DNA of 64,000 nucleotides, from positions 186,001-250,000 of the forward strand of contig JAGBCL010000095.1 in the NCBI GenBank assembly GCA_018110825.1, written 5' to 3'. This document shows, piece after piece, positions 61,602-64,000 of the stretch (the stretch's first letter is position 1; each line of letters opens with the position of its first letter). The notes beneath the pieces were generated by a model, which ran no database searches, was not told the DNA's origin, and saw only the letters and a list, made by a program, of their open reading frames with translations. Source of the stretch: Oscillospiraceae bacterium (lineage in GTDB: Bacteria > Bacillota > Clostridia > Oscillospirales > Ruminococcaceae). The position numbers and the translations under genes were made by a program.

Positions 61602-63945
61602 AATTGCATCAAGAATTACTGCAGCAGTAATGGCAGTGGGTATGGCACTTTCCCTTACATCCTGCGGTAAAAAGGAAGTCTACGCTTCCAAGGACAACAT
61701 TTACTCATCACAGAAGGTTGAGCTTCCGGGCGGTCTTGACTACATCAACCGTATGCTCTACTCAAACGAAAAGTTCTACATTGTAGGTGATAAGTCCCAC
61801 ACTGAGGGTGAGGGCGAAAATATGACCTACACCAGCGAAACTCTGCTGCAGGTTGTTGACCTTGAAGGTAATCTTGTGAAAGAAGCTGTCCTCACATCCA
61901 ACGACGGCACATCCAACTCAAGCAGATATATCAGTTCTCTCAATATGGACAACGACGGAAATCTCGTTGCAATTGAAAGTTCCTATGAGTGGAATGAGAC
62001 AACAGGTGAGTCCAAGGAAGGTTACTTTGTAAAGAAGTTCAATACTGACGGTGAACTTCTTTCTGAGCTTGACCTTACAAAGTTCAGTGAAGCGGTAAAG
62101 AAGGAAACGGGACAGGATTGGTTCTATCCCGAAAACTTTACCTTTGCAAATGACGGAACAATGCTTATCAGCAGCAACAGTATGATTTTCGGTGTTGACG
62201 ATAACGGCGGTATAAAGTACGTTATCAAGAATGAAGCTGCTAACGAAAACAGCTGGATGGGCGGTATGTATAAAGCAGGCGACGGCAGAATTTTCACAAT
62301 GTTCTCAACAGGTCGTGAACTTGACGGCGAATATGTCAGCGAAAGCAAGCTTTACGAAATTGACTGTGAAAAACAACAGCTTGGTGCTGAATATGTTTAC
62401 GAAATGAACGGCCAGATTATGAACGGTACAGACGAGCACGACCTCCTCATCACAAGGGATTCAGGTCTTGTTGGTTACGATATCGAAACCGGTGAAAGCG
62501 AAGTAATTATTGACTGGCTCAAGTCAGGTATTGACACAACAGCTATGGACAGCAACGGTACAACCGTGCTCCCTGATGGAAGAATTCTCTGCCTTACATA
62601 CGAGTATGATTTCAATGGCGGTGGTTACAGCTGGAGCACTGATGACCTTGTAATCAACATTCTTACAAAGGTTGACCCTGCTGATATTCCTGACAAGAAG
62701 CTTATCAAGATTTATGCTCTTTACCTTGATGTCGGCGTTAAGCGTCAGATTGTAGAGTTCAACAAGACAAACGAGATGTATAAAATCGAGCTTACCTCTT
62801 ATGACGATTATGCAACAAAGAGCTACGATGAAGCACTCAAGAGAATGAACAACGATATGATTTCGGGCAATATTCCTGATATTATCGTGCTCAACAACGA
62901 GCTTCCTGTTGACAGCTACATCTCCAAGGGACTTCTTGCTGACCTCTATCAGTTTATGGATAAGGACGAAACAATCAACAAGGAAGATTACCTCACAAAC
63001 ATCTTTGACGCATATTCGGTTGACGGCAAACTTTACGAGCTTGTACCAAGCTTCAATATCACAACTCTCGTTGGTAAGTCCTCAATCGTCGGTGAAGAGC
63101 CAGGTTGGACAATGGATGAATTCATTGCCCTCGCTGACACTCATCCTGAGGCAATGGTATTCGGCTACGAAATGACCCGTGACAACGTGTTTATGACTCT
63201 TGTTTCCAATTGTTACGACAGCTATATTGACACAGCAACAGGTAAGTGTAACTTCAATTCCGATGATTTCATCAAGCTGCTTGAATTCTCAAGCCGTTTC
63301 CCTAAGGAAATCGACTGGGATACACTTTATGAGGATGATAACTACTGGATGGAACAGGAAACTCGCTTCAGAGATAACAAGGCACTTGTAATGGACCAGT
63401 ATATGAGCAATTTCCGTACAATCCGTGAAATGGAAATGGGCAACTTTGGTGAGCCTATTACTTTCAAGGGTTATCCGGGTGCAAAGGGCAACGGTGCCGC
63501 AATCGATGCATATACATCTATCGCAATCACAGCCAAGGCAGCTAATCCTGACGGCGCATGGGAATTCATCAAGTATTTCCTTTCCGACGAGTATCAAAAT
63601 GAGTTGGAATGGCAGTATCCTATCAAAATTTCCGCACTTGAAGCTCAGATGGAAAAGGCTAAGAAAAGACCATTCTGGGTTGACGAAAACGGCGAAAAGC
63701 AGTACTATGACAACACCTACTACATTGGCGGTCAGGAAATCAAAATCGGTGAAAATACCGATGAGGATAACCAGCGTGTACTTGACCTTATCAAGTCCAC
63801 AACAAACGTAAGCCGCTATGACCGCGACATCTACAAGATTATCGAGGAAGAAGCAGCACCATTCTTTGAAGGACAGAAGACAGCCAAGGAAGTTGCAGAC
63901 ATCATCCAGAACAGAGTTTCAAACTACATCGCAGAAAATATGTAA
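61594..63945 (+). CDS. Large extracellular solute-binding lipoprotein
   Basis: A 783-residue ABC binding protein. The signal peptide ends in a lipobox LSLTSC (Cys about residue 25). The first about 375 residues are repeat-like strands (NMDNDGNLVAIESS, TFANDGTMLISS, LPDGRILCLTYEY) that suggest a beta-propeller; the rest is a family 1 solute-binding domain (VKRQIVEFNKTNEMYKIELTSYDDY, GNIPDIIVLNNELP, GPAK-like GYPGAKGNGAAIDAYTSIAI). Normal members are about 430 residues. Start 61594 follows AAAGGCAGG. It closes the operon. Confidence 0.85.
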   Translation: MNKIASRITAAVMAVGMALSLTSCGKKEVYASKDNIYSSQKVELPGGLDYINRMLYSNEKFYIVGDKSHTEGEGENMTYTSETLLQVVDLEGNLVKEAVLTSNDGTSNSSRYISSLNMDNDGNLVAIESSYEWNETTGESKEGYFVKKFNTDGELLSELDLTKFSEAVKKETGQDWFYPENFTFANDGTMLISSNSMIFGVDDNGGIKYVIKNEAANENSWMGGMYKAGDGRIFTMFSTGRELDGEYVSESKLYEIDCEKQQLGAEYVYEMNGQIMNGTDEHDLLITRDSGLVGYDIETGESEVIIDWLKSGIDTTAMDSNGTTVLPDGRILCLTYEYDFNGGGYSWSTDDLVINILTKVDPADIPDKKLIKIYALYLDVGVKRQIVEFNKTNEMYKIELTSYDDYATKSYDEALKRMNNDMISGNIPDIIVLNNELPVDSYISKGLLADLYQFMDKDETINKEDYLTNIFDAYSVDGKLYELVPSFNITTLVGKSSIVGEEPGWTMDEFIALADTHPEAMVFGYEMTRDNVFMTLVSNCYDSYIDTATGKCNFNSDDFIKLLEFSSRFPKEIDWDTLYEDDNYWMEQETRFRDNKALVMDQYMSNFRTIREMEMGNFGEPITFKGYPGAKGNGAAIDAYTSIAITAKAANPDGAWEFIKYFLSDEYQNELEWQYPIKISALEAQMEKAKKRPFWVDENGEKQYYDNTYYIGGQEIKIGENTDEDNQRVLDLIKSTTNVSRYDRDIYKIIEEEAAPFFEGQKTAKEVADIIQNRVSNYIAENM

Positions 63946-63950
63946 AATTA

Positions 63951-63984
63951 ACGGGTATCGGAGCAATTTCCGATACCCGTTTTT
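63951..63984. terminator. Terminator hairpin (GGGTATCGGA family), operon end
   Basis: ACGGGTATCGGA (63951-63962) and TCCGATACCCGT (63969-63980) form a 12-bp stem around GCAATT, followed by TTTT. On the minus strand a gene ending L-A-E-E-stop may enter at 63986-64000; too little is present to call it. Confidence 0.88.
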
Positions 63985-64000
63985 CTTATTCCTCAGCAAG

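Noticed and set aside
1-64000. tRNA or rRNA genes
   Set aside because: No cloverleaf with a T-arm GTTCRA motif and acceptor stem, and no rRNA-like stretch, was found in the intergenic gaps.
63985-64000. End of a minus-strand gene at the window edge
   Set aside because: Only four codons and a stop are visible, which is too little to support a feature.

Overview
The window looks like chromosome from a low-to-mid-GC anaerobic Firmicute, most likely a Ruminococcus-type member of the Oscillospiraceae. The reasons are AddAB instead of RecBCD, the rnc / radical SAM / smc / ftsY order, RsfS-YqeK-NadD, FMN and SAM-I riboswitches, frequent TTG/GTG/ATA starts, SLH and BIG2 surface domains and a secreted GH5 cellulase. 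This assignment is an inference; no rRNA or tRNA is present to confirm it.

Layout. 1-2.2 kb: end of an SLH protein, a secreted CAP/BIG2 protein and a small DUF3783-ArsC pair. 2.3-10.6 kb: GNAT, 3-methyladenine glycosylase, AddB, AddA and a membrane-anchored HTH protein. 10.6-12 kb: infC-rpmI-rplT behind an attenuated leader. 12-17.6 kb: rRNA/tRNA methyltransferase, DprA, TopA, TrmFO. 17.6-29.4 kb: YcxB-like protein, PlsX, RNase III, radical SAM protein, SMC, GNAT, FtsY, RdgB, PolA. 29.4-38.6 kb: CPBP protease, Dus, RimI, TsaD, hydrolase, YhbY, NadD, YqeK, RsfS, membrane protein, LeuS. 38.7-42.6 kb: rpsU (TTG start), efp, a Cys/Asp-repeat protein, FMN riboswitch-ribU, SAM-I riboswitch-metK. 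42.6-47.3 kb: LTA-synthase-like enzyme, GH5 cellulase, lipid kinase. 47.4-49.1 kb: an ECF-like sigma factor with a long unknown extension. 49.1-49.35 kb: 6S RNA (minus strand). 49.4-50.8 kb: a drug-exporter-type MFS gene behind a leader peptide with mutually exclusive hairpins. 50.8-51.1 kb: DUF1292 protein. 52.6-56.6 kb: DUF368 lipid-carrier transporter, MATE pump, HtrA protease, lipoprotein. 56.8-63.9 kb: a mosaic ABC operon with two sugar-type permeases, an HlyD-like adaptor, a MacB-like protein and a very large solute-binding lipoprotein, but no ATPase.

The most unusual region is 51.31-52.49 kb: about 1.18 kb between a near-consensus promoter and a strong intrinsic terminator, with no long ORF. 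It carries seven diverged tandem units of about 100-120 nt that share GGAGTGAG[T/A]CC. Several units keep a hairpin at the same place with different sequence. I read it as a candidate undescribed large structured RNA; an alternative is an array of tiny ORFs. Second in interest are the MFS leader and the sigma-factor fusion. Housekeeping genes make up most of the rest, nearly all on the plus strand.
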